A DNA stretch of 64,000 nucleotides from CBDCZY01 sp965224745 (GTDB taxonomy: Bacteria > Pseudomonadota > Gammaproteobacteria > Methylococcales > Methylomonadaceae): the NCBI GenBank assembly GCA_965224745.1, contig CBDCZY010000002.1, forward strand, positions 558,001 through 622,000, given 5' to 3'. Of this stretch, positions 18,061 through 28,609 are shown in pieces. Under the pieces are notes generated by a model. That model had not been told where the DNA came from, ran no database searches, and saw only the letters and a program-made list of their open reading frames with translations. The translations under genes and the position numbers were made by a program. The first letter of the stretch is position 1. Each line of letters starts with the position of its first letter.

Positions 18061-19172
18061 GATTGTTCCTTCGTTTGGCCCCAGCTTAACAGCCAGCGAA
18101 ACCCTAACAGTCTGGCGATAAACGCGGCAGCAAACAACAGCATCAAAACATAAACCCACACAAACCCAAACCAAATTGGGATTGTTCCTTTGATGACTAA
18201 GCTCTGACTAATTTGGTGAAAATTCCCGTAGATCAAATAAATTAGGATGGCAGCGATTAAATTGCCATAAACTCCTGACCGGGGCGATAGTTTCGACAAT
18301 GGTACTGCAAGGATTCCCAGTACAAAGATACCCAGAGGAATACTCAGTCGTCTTTGTAATTCAGCGATGTCAGGTAACGCCCCAGATTGCAATAAAACTA
18401 AGCTATCAACCGCTTCTTTCTCATAGATTACATTGTCTCCATTTTTTTCTTCAATCAGCAAACCATATTCGGCAAAATTTTCGATCACAAAATCCTGCCT
18501 GCCTGGCACACCCTGGCTTCTAGCCCCTTGCTCTAAAACGATGTAGCGACCTTCCGGCCTCATTTCCAAGCGACCCGTTTTAGCGGTCACAATCCCTAAA
18601 TTATTATCTTGTCGATGTTGCACAAAAATATTGTGCAGTTGGTTATCTTTATCAATATTTTCGATATAAAAAACCAAATCACCTTGACTGTATTCGCTAA
18701 AGCGGCCCGCTGCAATGCCTCTAATATCAGCTGTCTGCTTATCATTGTGTAATAATTCTTGAACCTTACCTTCCGACCAGGGCCCAACTTTGAAAGATAA
18801 TAATAAGGTTAGTGCAGTCATTGGCACTAAAAATAGCAAAACAGCTCGATAAACGTAGGTGAAACCAGCGCCAGCCGAAAATATTACATCCATTTCATGA
18901 TCTCTGTACATTCGGCCTAATACAATTAATACTGCCATGAACGCGGAAACCGGCAGAAAAGCAATCGACACCGTAATTATTTTTAAACCTAAAAACATTG
19001 CCAGAGTATCACTGGCTATTTCACCTTCAACCGCTTTAGCTAAAATCTTTACAAATTTTCTGCTTACGATGATGATGACAACCACTGATAAAACAGCAAG
19101 TAACGTCTTAAACAGATCAAATGCAATCATTTTGTTGAGAACTGATAGCCAGTGACGGCTTTTCTTTGTCAT
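18057..19172 (-). CDS. lptF: LPS export ABC transporter permease LptF
   Basis: Partner permease of LptG in LptB2FG. 371 aa from ATG at 19172, chosen because GAGGTGAT lies directly upstream; an in-frame ATG eleven codons earlier is possible. Helices flank a periplasmic domain as in LptG, and GRMYRDHEMDVIFSAG is the coupling-helix motif for LptB contact. It overlaps lptG by four bases and is divergent from pepA, whose start lies 104 bp away. Confidence 0.92.
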   Translation of the reverse strand: MTKKSRHWLSVLNKMIAFDLFKTLLAVLSVVVIIIVSRKFVKILAKAVEGEIASDTLAMFLGLKIITVSIAFLPVSAFMAVLIVLGRMYRDHEMDVIFSAGAGFTYVYRAVLLFLVPMTALTLLLSFKVGPWSEGKVQELLHNDKQTADIRGIAAGRFSEYSQGDLVFYIENIDKDNQLHNIFVQHRQDNNLGIVTAKTGRLEMRPEGRYIVLEQGARSQGVPGRQDFVIENFAEYGLLIEEKNGDNVIYEKEAVDSLVLLQSGALPDIAELQRRLSIPLGIFVLGILAVPLSKLSPRSGVYGNLIAAILIYLIYGNFHQISQSLVIKGTIPIWFGFVWVYVLMLLFAAAFIARLLGFRWLLSWGQTKEQS

Positions 19173-19276
19173 ATCACCTCGAAGCACATTATTATCATTA
19201 TGCAAAGCACAAGAATCGAACCAAAAATCACGTTACAATAGCAAAATATTTAATTTATCTCACGGGTATTCACCGC

Positions 19277-20773
19277 ATGGATTACAAAATCGAAAACAGC
19301 CCCATTGCTAAAATAACTGCAGAATGTATTTTAATGGGTATTTATGAAGATGGAACCTTGACTGCATTCGGCGTCGAATTTGATCAAATCGCGGGTAATA
19401 TTGTTAGCACGCTGTTTAATCAAGGCGACATTAAAAGCAAATTAAGTGAAATCAATTACATTAGCTATGTGCCAGATTGTTCTATCAAAAGAGCAGTTAT
19501 TGTTGGGTTAGGAAAAAAAGAACCACTGACTAATAAAAAATATCGAAAAATACTGGCCAGCGCAATTAATTTTATCAAGGGAACCAAGCTAAAATCAGGC
19601 CTTTCAGCTTTACTGGATATTGATGTCGTCGACATGACCGAGACATGGAAGAGTAGACAGCTTGTTGAAATATTTGAAGATAACTGTTACCAATTCACCC
19701 AAACAAAAAGCAGCAAGGACGATGCTTACACCTTTAGCACCTTACAAATTCAGTGCCCTTCTGACCAAAACGCAGAGATTGAAGAAGGCATTAAACAAGG
19801 CCAAGCTATTGCTTCCGGTGTTACCTTGTCAAAAAAGCTAAGTGATTTACCAGGCAACATCTGTACTCCCAGTTATCTTGCCGACCAAGCCAAAGAACTT
19901 GCGGAACAACTCCCAGCTATCAAGGTATCGGTTTTGGAGGAAAAAGATATGCAAAAACTTGGCATGGGCGCCCTGCTCTCCGTCTCACGAGGCAGCCGCC
20001 AACCAGCCAAGTTGATTTGCTTGGAATATCAGGGTGCTAATAAAACCAGCAAACCCTATGCCCTGGTAGGGAAAGGACTCACCTTCGACGCTGGAGGTAT
20101 CTCACTAAAACCTGGCCAGGCCATGGACGAAATGAAATACGACATGTGCGGAGGCGCCAGTGTTTTAGGCACTGTGTATGCTGTCGCAAAGCTGCAATTA
20201 CCGATCAATGTAGTTGGCATAATACCCTCTTCAGAAAATTTGCCCGACGGCGACGCCAATAAACCTGGCGATGTTGTAACCAGCATGTCAGGTAAGACGA
20301 TCGAAATACTCAATACAGATGCCGAAGGCCGTCTAATCCTATGTGATGCCCTGACCTACACCAAACGTTTTGAGCCTGAAACTGTAATCGATATCGCTAC
20401 CTTAACGGGTGCTTGCGTGATTGCTTTAGGCAAACACCCCAGCGGCCTGCTGAGTAATGACGACGATTTATGCAATGATTTAACGGATGCCAGTCATATG
20501 GCCTGCGATGCAGTCTGGCGTTTGCCATTATGGGAAGAGTATCAAGACCAGTTAAAAACTAATTTTGCTGATATGGCGAATATCGGCGGACGTGAAGGTG
20601 GCAGCATTACAGCGGGCTGTTTTCTATCACGCTATACTGAGGACTTTCGGTGGGCCCATCTAGACATAGCTGGGACAGCTTGGCGTTCATCGGGCCCACT
20701 CAAAGGCGCTACAGGCCGTCCGGTACCGTTATTAACACAATACTTAATAGATAGAGCACATGCCAACGGTTGA
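19277..20773 (+). CDS. pepA: Leucyl aminopeptidase (M17, PepA)
   Basis: Cytoplasmic dimanganese/dizinc aminopeptidase of the M17 family; some members also bind DNA. 498 aa from ATG at 19277 (the frame is open 37 codons farther, but overlaps lptF). Signature elements: VGKGLTFDAGGISLKPG with metal ligands, MKYDMCGGASVLG, and the M17 motif NTDAEGRLILCDAL. C-terminal REGGSITAGCFLSRY is also conserved. The gene overlaps holC by 14 nt, a classic pepA-holC arrangement. Confidence 0.95.
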   Translation: MDYKIENSPIAKITAECILMGIYEDGTLTAFGVEFDQIAGNIVSTLFNQGDIKSKLSEINYISYVPDCSIKRAVIVGLGKKEPLTNKKYRKILASAINFIKGTKLKSGLSALLDIDVVDMTETWKSRQLVEIFEDNCYQFTQTKSSKDDAYTFSTLQIQCPSDQNAEIEEGIKQGQAIASGVTLSKKLSDLPGNICTPSYLADQAKELAEQLPAIKVSVLEEKDMQKLGMGALLSVSRGSRQPAKLICLEYQGANKTSKPYALVGKGLTFDAGGISLKPGQAMDEMKYDMCGGASVLGTVYAVAKLQLPINVVGIIPSSENLPDGDANKPGDVVTSMSGKTIEILNTDAEGRLILCDALTYTKRFEPETVIDIATLTGACVIALGKHPSGLLSNDDDLCNDLTDASHMACDAVWRLPLWEEYQDQLKTNFADMANIGGREGGSITAGCFLSRYTEDFRWAHLDIAGTAWRSSGPLKGATGRPVPLLTQYLIDRAHANG

Positions 20774-21176
20774 TTTCTATTTGATCAAACACCAAAATCG
20801 CCAGGCTTTTGCCTGCAAATTGATCGAAAAAGCTTGGCGGAGCGGCGGTAAAATCTTTGTTATTACTGAAACGACGCATCAAACCAGTCTATTAGACAAC
20901 TTGCTTTGGACTTTTAGAGCAGGTAGTTTTATCCCTCACCAAGTATTTACTGGTGAGCTGCCCAAAAGAAACAATATTATTCTAATGTCAAATCACCATA
21001 TACCTGACCAGTGGGCAGATGTAATGGTCAACCTTGGTGAGCCATGCCCCAACGTGGAAGCCGGGAGAGTTCTAGAAATATTGGACGAAAATCAAGCTGT
21101 CAAACAAGCTGGTCGAAAACGCTACCGGCAGTACCGAGATCAAGGATACACCTTGAACACTCACCAGGTGAATTAA
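20760..21176 (+). CDS. holC: DNA polymerase III chi subunit
   Basis: Chi subunit of the clamp-loader complex, linking it to single-strand-binding protein. 138 aa, typical. It begins MPTVDFYLIKH and contains ACKLIEKAWRSGGKIFVIT, LDNLLWTFRAGSFIPHQ and LVNLGEPCP-like NLGEPCPNV, all family-conserved. It overlaps the end of pepA, suggesting translational coupling. Confidence 0.93.
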   Translation: MPTVDFYLIKHQNRQAFACKLIEKAWRSGGKIFVITETTHQTSLLDNLLWTFRAGSFIPHQVFTGELPKRNNIILMSNHHIPDQWADVMVNLGEPCPNVEAGRVLEILDENQAVKQAGRKRYRQYRDQGYTLNTHQVN

Positions 21177-21187
21177 CAACCCATTGC

Positions 21188-21955
21188 TTATTCATCCTGA
21201 ATACCAATTCGAAAATCGGTTTGTCGACGAGGCAAAATCCACATTTCATACATCGATACAGACCACATAAACATAAATGCCACCGCTAACCCCATTCCTC
21301 CAAGAATGACCAACCAAGCGAAATGAGGATTTAGTTTGGTCAGCCACCAAGAAGCAATATCCATGATTAAAAATGCATAAGGCATGATAATCGCAGTACC
21401 TTTATAGATTATAGGCACTCCGGAAGCCAGACTAAAAATCATACCGACAAACATAAAAATAAACGCGATACCGAATAAATGAATATGCGACACCCGAATT
21501 AACGAAGAAAAAGTAGCTCCATGATCTGATTCTGAATATTTTTTTAGCACCTCAAATTGAGTGAAATCGGGTATACCGGCAGCATGCTCATTGTGGCAGA
21601 TGGTGCAGCGGGTTTCGATAATATTCTTAATTTTTCCATATTGCGCTTCTTCTCCCCCATCTCTGACCCACTGGATAATATTAAATCTTTCATTATCCGG
21701 CGCATTCATTTTCATAGAACCATTAAGCTTTGTTTCAAGCATTGAACCAGAACGATCCCCATAATAACTGTAAACCACATCTTCTACAGATAGCCCAAGC
21801 TCCCCATCTGCCATGCCATGAGTATACAAAACCTGAATCATCGACATGGCATAACCGATCGCAATAACAATCAGATATCCTGAAAATAGCAACTTTAACG
21901 ACGTCCCAAGACTAGACAAATTAATGGGTAAAATAGCAGGGTTGTTCCGATACAT
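21188..21955 (-). CDS. Integral membrane protein with periplasmic CxxCH haem-binding motif
   Basis: A 255-aa membrane protein. One helix near the N terminus (about residues 22-42), a soluble loop of about 110 residues, then four helices in the C-terminal half. The loop contains ETRCTICHNEH, a CxxCH c-type haem attachment motif, and the following helix starts RVSHIHLFGIAF with histidines that could be further haem ligands. This suggests an electron-transfer membrane cytochrome, but no partner genes lie nearby. It converges with holC at an 11-bp gap. Family name unknown to me. Confidence 0.65.
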   Translation of the reverse strand: MYRNNPAILPINLSSLGTSLKLLFSGYLIVIAIGYAMSMIQVLYTHGMADGELGLSVEDVVYSYYGDRSGSMLETKLNGSMKMNAPDNERFNIIQWVRDGGEEAQYGKIKNIIETRCTICHNEHAAGIPDFTQFEVLKKYSESDHGATFSSLIRVSHIHLFGIAFIFMFVGMIFSLASGVPIIYKGTAIIMPYAFLIMDIASWWLTKLNPHFAWLVILGGMGLAVAFMFMWSVSMYEMWILPRRQTDFRIGIQDE

Positions 21956-22230
21956 ATATAAAAACTCCTTTTTAAAAAAACCTACGGTTATGATGGAGCT
22001 GGAAGAACATTGTTTCTATATCAAATGAGATGCCCTTGGCCCCAATGGAAAAAAATCTCCAAATGCTTGGTTAGTTCATATTGTACTAAAAGGCTAAGCA
22101 ACAAAGCATATCTTTAATAATCAAGATTTTTGATTGATTTCAAGAGAGGTGGTAAACGAAAAAACAGCATCGATGATAGCCATGAGGATCGCAGTAATAA
22201 GACAAACTTACCAATACCAGCGACACTTAA

Positions 22231-24243
22231 TCAGCCAGTCCCGGTTAAAGCCGAAAACAAAAGACGAACATCTGCTAAAGATTGTTCGATCAAGGTTTCC
22301 GGCACCTTAGGGCTTTGGCTTAAGGAGATTATTCTCACGATAATGTTCGCCTGATCCTGAGTCAAAATCTGTGTAGGCAAAATCTCGCTGTATAGCCAAA
22401 CAGTAGCATTTTCCAGTGTGGGTGCTTGCGTTTGGCTATTAATTCCAGCGACTTTCAACAATAAGGCTGACGCCAATAAATCCATCAAGCCAGCGATGCA
22501 TTGTTGTTGTAACAACACCTCGGCCGACTTTAACTTCTTGTCCGCTGCTTTCAATAACAGATTTTCAGGTTTTTCTTCGGCCTGTGCAGATTCATATAAT
22601 GTGCGAGTTTCTACCACCGGTGAAGCAGTATCAAGGCGTTTGATGCTTCTTAAAGTACGCGTATCAATGACCGCAACCGGCAATTCCGGTTCCGACAAAT
22701 CCAGTGCGGTTTGCTCATCCTCATCTTTCACTTGATTTACGACCACCAATAAACCGCCACCAGAACCTAAAATGCGTTCGATACGATCAATAAAACCATT
22801 TTGAATGTTTTCAATCAATTGTTTTAGCTGACTTTCGTCTTCGTCTGTTGCTGTAGTCGTTTGTTTACCGATAGTTTCCAACTCGTCCTGAACGGAATGA
22901 GCAATCGGCGCAGATTGTTCAGTTGGGTCAGTTGCTTCTGGTTCCGGTGTCGCCATATCGTCAATTAATGTCTGCAGCATTTTTTTGGATACGCCGACCA
23001 CATCCTCGGAAGCATCAGGGCCGATCACATTATCGAACAAATCACGTTTCCCCTTAACCAGAATTGCAACTCTTTGTTCGTAGGAGTCTGCCGCCAACAG
23101 CAGGAAAATCTGCACTTTTTGCTTTTGCCCAAGACGGTGAATCCTGGCAATACGCTGATCCAGCACCGCCGGATTCCAGGGCATATCTAGATTGACTAAC
23201 GCCGAAGCGGATTGCAGGTTCAAACCAGTACCGCCGGCATCGGTAGAAATGAAAACCTGTACCGCATCGTCCTTTTGAAATTTTTCCATTAAATCACCAC
23301 GCTTATGGCTGGGTACACCGCCATGTAAGCGTACACAACCCAATCCTAGAGAGCGAACCAACGTTTCTACCATTTCTGTCATCATCGCCCACTGTGAAAA
23401 TACCACCACCTTGCGGTTGCTTTGCAGGCACAATTCTTCCAGCAGACGCGCCAATTCTTCAAGTTTAGGCGACCCCTGCGTTTCCTTATCTACCAGCCCA
23501 GCTGCATTACACGCCATACGAGCCTGTTGCAAGGCCGCCATCATGCGATTTTGCTCACCCGGGGTCAACGGTCGTCGTTTGGCAATGTGAGCTAAACGGC
23601 CTGCCGTCGCTAACGCCGCATCGTGTAATTCCTGTTGAATATTACTCATAGGAATATCCAGGCTAACTTCGGTACGATCTGGTAATTGATCACTCACCAA
23701 AGAACGGTTGCGCCGCAGCATCACCGAAGCGATACGCAGCCGCAACTCAGACAAATTTCGATAACCAATCACCTTGCCGCGTTCATCGGTAATATGGAAA
23801 TCCAGCAGACAACGCCACAAAGGCCCCAACACGCGAGCATCGATTACCTGCAGTAAACTGTATAAATCCTCCAGCCGATTTTCCAGTGGCGTACCACTTA
23901 ACACAAAGACATAACGTGACGGAATTAATTTGACCGTAGATGCCAACTTAGTACGCCAGTTTTTAATACGCTGTGCTTCGTCAAGAATGATCAAATCCGG
24001 TTTGAGCGTCTCACTGATGATGGTCAGGTCACGCAAAACCAGTTCATAATTGATAATAAAAAACAAGGAATCAGCTCGGTATTGCACCATGCGGTTTTCA
24101 ACTTTTCCTTGAATGATTTGTACTGAATGAGCCGTAAATTTCTGAATTTCCCTCGCCCACTGATGTTTGAGTGAAGCTGGACAAAACACCAAGACCCGTT
24201 GCACGCCTTCATTCTCAGCCAACCAGGAGGCGGCAGCAATGGC
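22231..24243 (-). pseudogene. SNF2-family helicase, 3' part, split by an insertion sequence
   Basis: C-terminal two thirds of a SWI2/SNF2 ATPase. It contains RVLVFCPASLKHQW, the Walker B box LIILDEAQRIKN, LSGTPLENRLEDLY, the helicase C-terminal block VVFSQWAMMTEM and QRIARIHRLGQKQKV. A long acidic C-terminal tail follows. The reading frame joins that of 25632-26665 exactly when the IS at 24244-25631 and one 5-bp duplication are removed, giving a 1013-aa protein. As it stands the helicase core lacks its Walker A on this piece, so it should be inactive unless the IS excises. Confidence 0.88.
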
Positions 24244-25631
24244 AGTATTTTCCAATTCAGAAATGAGTCTGAAATGTGCATAAAAGTTAAGCCATTTTTT
24301 TCTGTTCAAAAATCTGGTTAAAAAGTTTCTGTCTTTCTTTTTTTAGGATTATAGCGGCCTGATTATCGGTTATTGCCATGGCAACCTGATCGAGTATCGC
24401 AAAGCTTATTCCCGGTTTCAAATATTTTTCACTGTCAGGTAGTGATTTGAGTTTGTCATAAGGTGTCATCATGTTTTTATAGGGGTATTGCTTAGACTGC
24501 TTTCCTTTATCGTCGGTGATGATTTCAGGATAAAAGCAGGGCCTGTGATAGTTAACATAGGGGTACAAATACTTGATATTGAATTCATTCAGCCTCGCAG
24601 CCCATCTTTGTGGGATATGGGTATAGCCAAAAACCTTTCTGACCACCGCGGCATTTTTGCCTTCAACCAGTGCATTATCATTGGTTTGTCGGGATCGTGA
24701 TTTGGTCATTTCAATCAATAGCTTATTTAACAGGTTCTCTACGGGCTTGTTGATATATTCTGACCCATTGTCAGAGTGAAAACCTTTGATGATAAAGGGA
24801 AAAGTTTCCAGTATTTGTTCAAGCACGGGGATTAAAAAGTGTTCGCTGATTTTTTCAACGGATAAGATCATTTCAAACTGAGTGACTTCATCAACTACAT
24901 TGATATGATAAACGCCTTTTTGCTTGTCCTGGTCGCCCTGGTGAACGGTATCAACGCGAAGGTATCCTGGCTGACCGTTGGCTTGTGGTTTTCTTTTGTC
25001 GCCAATGGCGATCTGCCTGGGTTTGGTTTTTTCAAAGTCTCTGCGCTGTAACTGATAGGTTTTTGATGCCCTCAGATTGTAGAGGTGTGAAACAGAGATT
25101 GTCGCCAGCTTTTGATACTGCTTCTCTCCGTACACCTGATAGGAACGCTCAATAAGCTTTTTCACGGCATGACCACAAGGTTTCTCATGCCATTCATCAA
25201 TGTCTGCCAATAATCGAATATCGCGCTGAGAATATTTTCGGTTGAAACCATTGCCTCTTGCTGGGCTGTACCTGACGTAACCGGTCTTTCGGTACTGCGC
25301 GATGAGACGTGTCATCTGCTGGCGGGAATAACCGGTTAGCTTAATCAGAAACCGACTAATGATGCCCTTGTCTTTTTTATTGCAGGACAGGTAGTTGAAT
25401 TTAACGAGTCCCTTTTGGATCAATTGATACCGCTCAGCTTTATTACCCGGTATCGAATAGGCTATCGATTGGTTGCCCTGCAAAAAGGATTCGAGGTGCT
25501 CTATTTGGGTTAAATTATCGATGTTCATAATCATTTTCATAAAGTGGATTATGAACAGAAAAGCTATTTCAGGCTCATTTTATACTGGAAATAAGGAGTC
25601 GTTTCAGACTCATTTCATATTGGACAAGACT
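24244..25631 (-). mobile_element. Insertion sequence with integrase-type transposase, copy A (1388 bp)
   Basis: A 1388-bp element bounded by imperfect terminal inverted repeats of about 30 bp: AGTATTTTCCAATTCAGAAA at 24244 and AGTCTTGTCCAATATGAAAT read inward from 25631, both continuing into a shared TGAGTCTGAAA. A 5-bp target duplication ATGGC flanks it (24239-24243 and 25632-25636). A second copy of the same length lies at 39775-41162. It encodes a DDE (rve) transposase; I would place it near IS481/ISNCY-type elements but cannot fix the family. Confidence 0.9.
24287..25540 (-). CDS. DDE integrase-core transposase (417 aa)
   Basis: The transposase of the IS. The N-terminal third holds a helix-turn-helix (IISRFLIKLTGYSRQQMTRL), followed by an rve integrase core: LRVDTVHQGDQ with the first Asp, IKGFHSDNGSEYINKP with the second Asp, and NDNALVEGKNAAVVRK with the Glu. 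The protein is identical to that encoded at 39866-41119, so both copies look functional and recent. Start could be the first Met or the Met four codons later. Confidence 0.88.
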   Translation of the reverse strand: MKMIMNIDNLTQIEHLESFLQGNQSIAYSIPGNKAERYQLIQKGLVKFNYLSCNKKDKGIISRFLIKLTGYSRQQMTRLIAQYRKTGYVRYSPARGNGFNRKYSQRDIRLLADIDEWHEKPCGHAVKKLIERSYQVYGEKQYQKLATISVSHLYNLRASKTYQLQRRDFEKTKPRQIAIGDKRKPQANGQPGYLRVDTVHQGDQDKQKGVYHINVVDEVTQFEMILSVEKISEHFLIPVLEQILETFPFIIKGFHSDNGSEYINKPVENLLNKLLIEMTKSRSRQTNDNALVEGKNAAVVRKVFGYTHIPQRWAARLNEFNIKYLYPYVNYHRPCFYPEIITDDKGKQSKQYPYKNMMTPYDKLKSLPDSEKYLKPGISFAILDQVAMAITDNQAAIILKKERQKLFNQIFEQKKMA

Positions 25632-26665
25632 ATGGCTTGTAAGGTTTTACCTAAACCCATATCATCGGCCAGTAACGCCCTACCCCGTGAAGCCAAAAAA
25701 GCAACACCCTCGCTCTGATACGCAAACAGTCTGGCTTTAATTCCCGGCAATACACCGTTAGTACGCAGTATTTCCTGTTCAATTTCCTGACCACGAATAG
25801 CTTGGGCAGCGTCTTTAGCGCACTGCCGAACGAACTTAACGACATCATCGCCTAACAGAAAATCATCACGACCATAAATTAGTTCTGAAAAACGGTAGAA
25901 ATCGTCCGGCAGGCGACCAGTAAAAACCCCATCCTGATTATAATAATCAGATAAGACCACAGCTAAATCAGCTTCGACTTGTTCTTTTTGATGTAAGCGA
26001 ATGACAGGCCGGGTCGCCGACTCCCAAGCCAGATGAACAAAAGAAACCGGGCAACCAGCCGTTTTCAGTTTTTGATAACCCGGCTGTTTCTTCGCGTAAT
26101 GCAAAACTGCTTCAATATGCTTGCAGGTTCCCAAACGATTGCTTGCCAAATCCGGGCAAGTGCAATAATTCATACGTTGGTCCAGCGAACGGATTTGCAC
26201 TTGATACGATTTTTTCCAATGCGTGCTCGACACAATAGAAGAGGCTTGCCAAGTACCAAATCCCAAATTGCCATTGATCAATTTAACCCGTACTTCGTTA
26301 CGCCCTTTTTTAACACGTTCTTGAATCGCTTCGTCGACCGCACTACCCAACAATCTCGCCTCTTCTTCAAAACCATGCTGATCGGCATAGGCATACAAAG
26401 CAGCAACAGCATGCCTACAAACTTCTCCGGTTTCATCGCAATCGCAACTAACGCTTAATTGTTCGTCAATATGGGATAATTCCACCCAATACGGTTCATC
26501 ATCTTCAGCGTCCTCTACCTGCGCAGTTAACTTGTCACCTGACAAATCGAGAGCAAACACCCGGTTGTCGGTAAAATATGCCAACCCCTGCTTAACCAGC
26601 TCACCAGAAGCAATAGCGTGCAACCGTTCTGTATCATAGAGGAATACTTTGTCGTCCATATTCAT
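25632..26665 (-). pseudogene. SNF2-family helicase with two SWIM zinc fingers, 5' part, split by an IS
   Basis: N-terminal third of the same SNF2 ATPase as 22231-24243. Two SWIM-type zinc motifs are visible: CDCDETGEVCRH (residues 74-85) and YCTCPDLASNRLGTCKH (about 167-183). The fragment ends inside the Walker A region LLADDMGLGKTLQA, where the IS inserted. Removing the IS gives LQAIAAASWLAENEG across the joint. SWIM-containing SNF2 proteins of bacteria have been linked to nucleic-acid metabolism and, in some cases, defence, without a settled function. ATG at 26665. Confidence 0.88.
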
Positions 26666-27596
26666 GTTTTATGCTGATAAAAGATCATCATATTGTATCC
26701 AAACTATTGGCTGGGTAAACTAAAAAACCAGTTTTTTAGTGTGGTGAAGAAAAACAAGGTAATTTTTCACATGTTTTTCGTTTAATAATCACTTTGGGAA
26801 ACAATATAACTAATGACAGAATAACCCTTCATGCTCAAAAAAAACCGTTGAAATAATAAATCATCAATTTTCCTTTGGGGATTTTTTTGGAGTTAGAAAT
26901 AATTAAAACCGAAATAACCAAGTCCTAAGAACTTGCTTTTTCGATAAATTCAGAGGTGAAATAATGAAAGTAATCATTGCACATCAAACTGGCCGTAAAA
27001 TACGGCATCAAAACCTTATACAACTTGACAGAGAGGCAGACGCAAGCACTATACGCTTAGTTATTCTATTGTGTTGGTAGTAGCTACGAAGTATGAAGGG
27101 ATCATGCGACCCCGCGTAATGCAATCGAGCACGAGCAAAGCGGATGGGTTATTAAAATAGTATTAAACATGGTTTTAGTACCTTAGTACCTTAGTACCTT
27201 AGTACCTTAGTACCTTAGTACCTTAGTACCTTAGTACCTTAGTACCTTAGTACCTTAGTACAATATTACTTCAAATATATTTCTGTTAATTTAAAGTTCA
27301 AAAACCAAGAGCTTATTCATATTGAAGGTTTTAATGTAGTAGTTAGTTTGAAAATGGTGGGGAACATCATGCGTGGAGAGCCCTACCAATTGAGTAATAA
27401 GGATATTAGATCAAGGCTTGATGAAACGCGTAAAAACGTAAGCGCAAGCAGTCGGGAACGGCTTAAGTGCGCTTAATGTTTAATTCCAATTTAGCGCGTT
27501 TCCCATACGTCTAATTACTCAATCTTCAATTGTATTAAACAGATGCAGCACAAATGGACAGTTCAATCAGCTGTGTCCTCAACTATTTTGTGACTG
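26666..27596. other. 931-bp region without a supported gene
   Basis: Upstream of the helicase and of the methyltransferase. A 38-codon ORF from ATG at about 26964 has no further support. The octamer tandem repeat at 27174-27261 is the main feature. Beyond it, near 27388-27525, ATTGAGTAAT and ATTACTCAAT form distant inverted arms around a region with TTAAGTGCGCTTAA, which might fold, but nothing is assigned. Confidence 0.45.
27174..27261. repeat. Octanucleotide tandem repeat (CCTTAGTA), about 11 units
   Basis: Ten perfect copies of CCTTAGTA run from 27181 to 27260, preceded by a partial unit TTTAGTA at 27174-27180. There is no interruption in the array. It lies 336 bp upstream of the methyltransferase start and outside any gene that I can support. 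Repeats of this kind vary in number by slipped-strand pairing. Confidence 0.95.
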
Positions 27597-28280
27597 ATGA
27601 CTGTAAATTATTCTAAACAAACATTGCAAAACCCTAATCCCATTGCTCGGTTTGCCCATAAGAAGAGACATGAACTGTCAGTGGAAAGAATATTAAAAAT
27701 TTTAGGTGGTAAGCAAACTCTACTAGATTATGGGTGCGGTAAAGGAGATTTTCTTATTGAGATTTCTGAAAGAAGAGATGACGTAAAGCTGTTGGGTTTC
27801 GACCCCGAATCAGGCCATTTTTCTGAGAAATACATCATTACTCAAAATATGGATGAAATTGAGCCGGCTTCAGTTGATGTATTTTGTTCATTTGAGACGT
27901 TAGAACATCTATATCAAGAAGAAAAAGAAGAGTTGTATGGGCAAGCAACCAGAATTCTTAAAAATTCCGGCACGGTAGTCATATCTGTTCCTGTAATTGG
28001 TGGGCCAACATTATTACTTAAAGAATTGAATCATGTTTTTTTACATAAAAGGAAATCTGAATATTCTTTGAAAGAATTACTATTGGCAACCTTCTTTGGT
28101 TGTTCCGCTACAAGGCCAGAAAACCCACGTCCGACGCACAAGGGATTTGACTTTACAGTGGTTGAAAAAGAGTTGGAATTAAATTTTTCAATTCAGGAAA
28201 AAAGTTACTCGCCCTTTCCTGTACTGCCTTGGTACCTAAATTCACAAGTTTTTTATGTCTGTTGTACTAAGCAAAAGTGA
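27597..28280 (+). CDS. Class I SAM-dependent methyltransferase
   Basis: A 227-aa soluble protein with the SAM motif TLLDYGCGKGDFLIEI, acidic residue after strand 2 in LLGFDPES, and DVFCSFETLEHLYQEE as the post-II/motif III region. VISVPVIGGPTLLLKELNH follows. It resembles small-molecule or lipid-type methyltransferases; substrate unknown. It has no close neighbour in the same direction and no clear ribosome-binding site before ATG 27597, so the start is uncertain. Confidence 0.72.
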   Translation: MTVNYSKQTLQNPNPIARFAHKKRHELSVERILKILGGKQTLLDYGCGKGDFLIEISERRDDVKLLGFDPESGHFSEKYIITQNMDEIEPASVDVFCSFETLEHLYQEEKEELYGQATRILKNSGTVVISVPVIGGPTLLLKELNHVFLHKRKSEYSLKELLLATFFGCSATRPENPRPTHKGFDFTVVEKELELNFSIQEKSYSPFPVLPWYLNSQVFYVCCTKQK

Positions 28281-28609
28281 TTATGATCCAAGTGAGACTG
28301 ATAAAACCGATGACTAGATAAATTCACACTCATTGCTTCTTGTGAAAGTTTCTTAACGTATAAATTTAATTGTGAGTACATTCTACTGCGCTACAACCGG
28401 CTTTAGCCCTTGGAGTAAATTTGGTCATTGGGATGCGCTATTGATCACCCTGCCCTTCGCATGTCAAACATCCAGCACTCCAAGTTCTGATTTCCACTGC
28501 CACCCTGACCTGTCACTCATATCGAATAAATCACTAGCAATGGCTCTCCCAAAGGCAGCGGACTCTCCGTATACATAATTCAAGGTGATGGGAAAATATT
28601 ATTACCCCT
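28281..28609. other. 329-bp region with possible gene remnant
   Basis: No complete gene. On the minus strand an open stretch of about 40 codons at roughly 28458-28577 reads VYGESAAFGRAIASDLF and then DMSDRSGWQW before a stop, which looks protein-like and may be a remnant; in the same direction as the interrupted gene that ends at 28610. Not assigned. Confidence 0.3.

Noticed and set aside
27174..27261. Repeat array as a CRISPR
   Set aside because: Units are 8 bp and directly adjacent with no spacers; no cas genes are near.
28372..28578. 68-aa plus-strand ORF after the methyltransferase
   Set aside because: No start signal or family; the opposite strand of the same stretch looks more protein-like.
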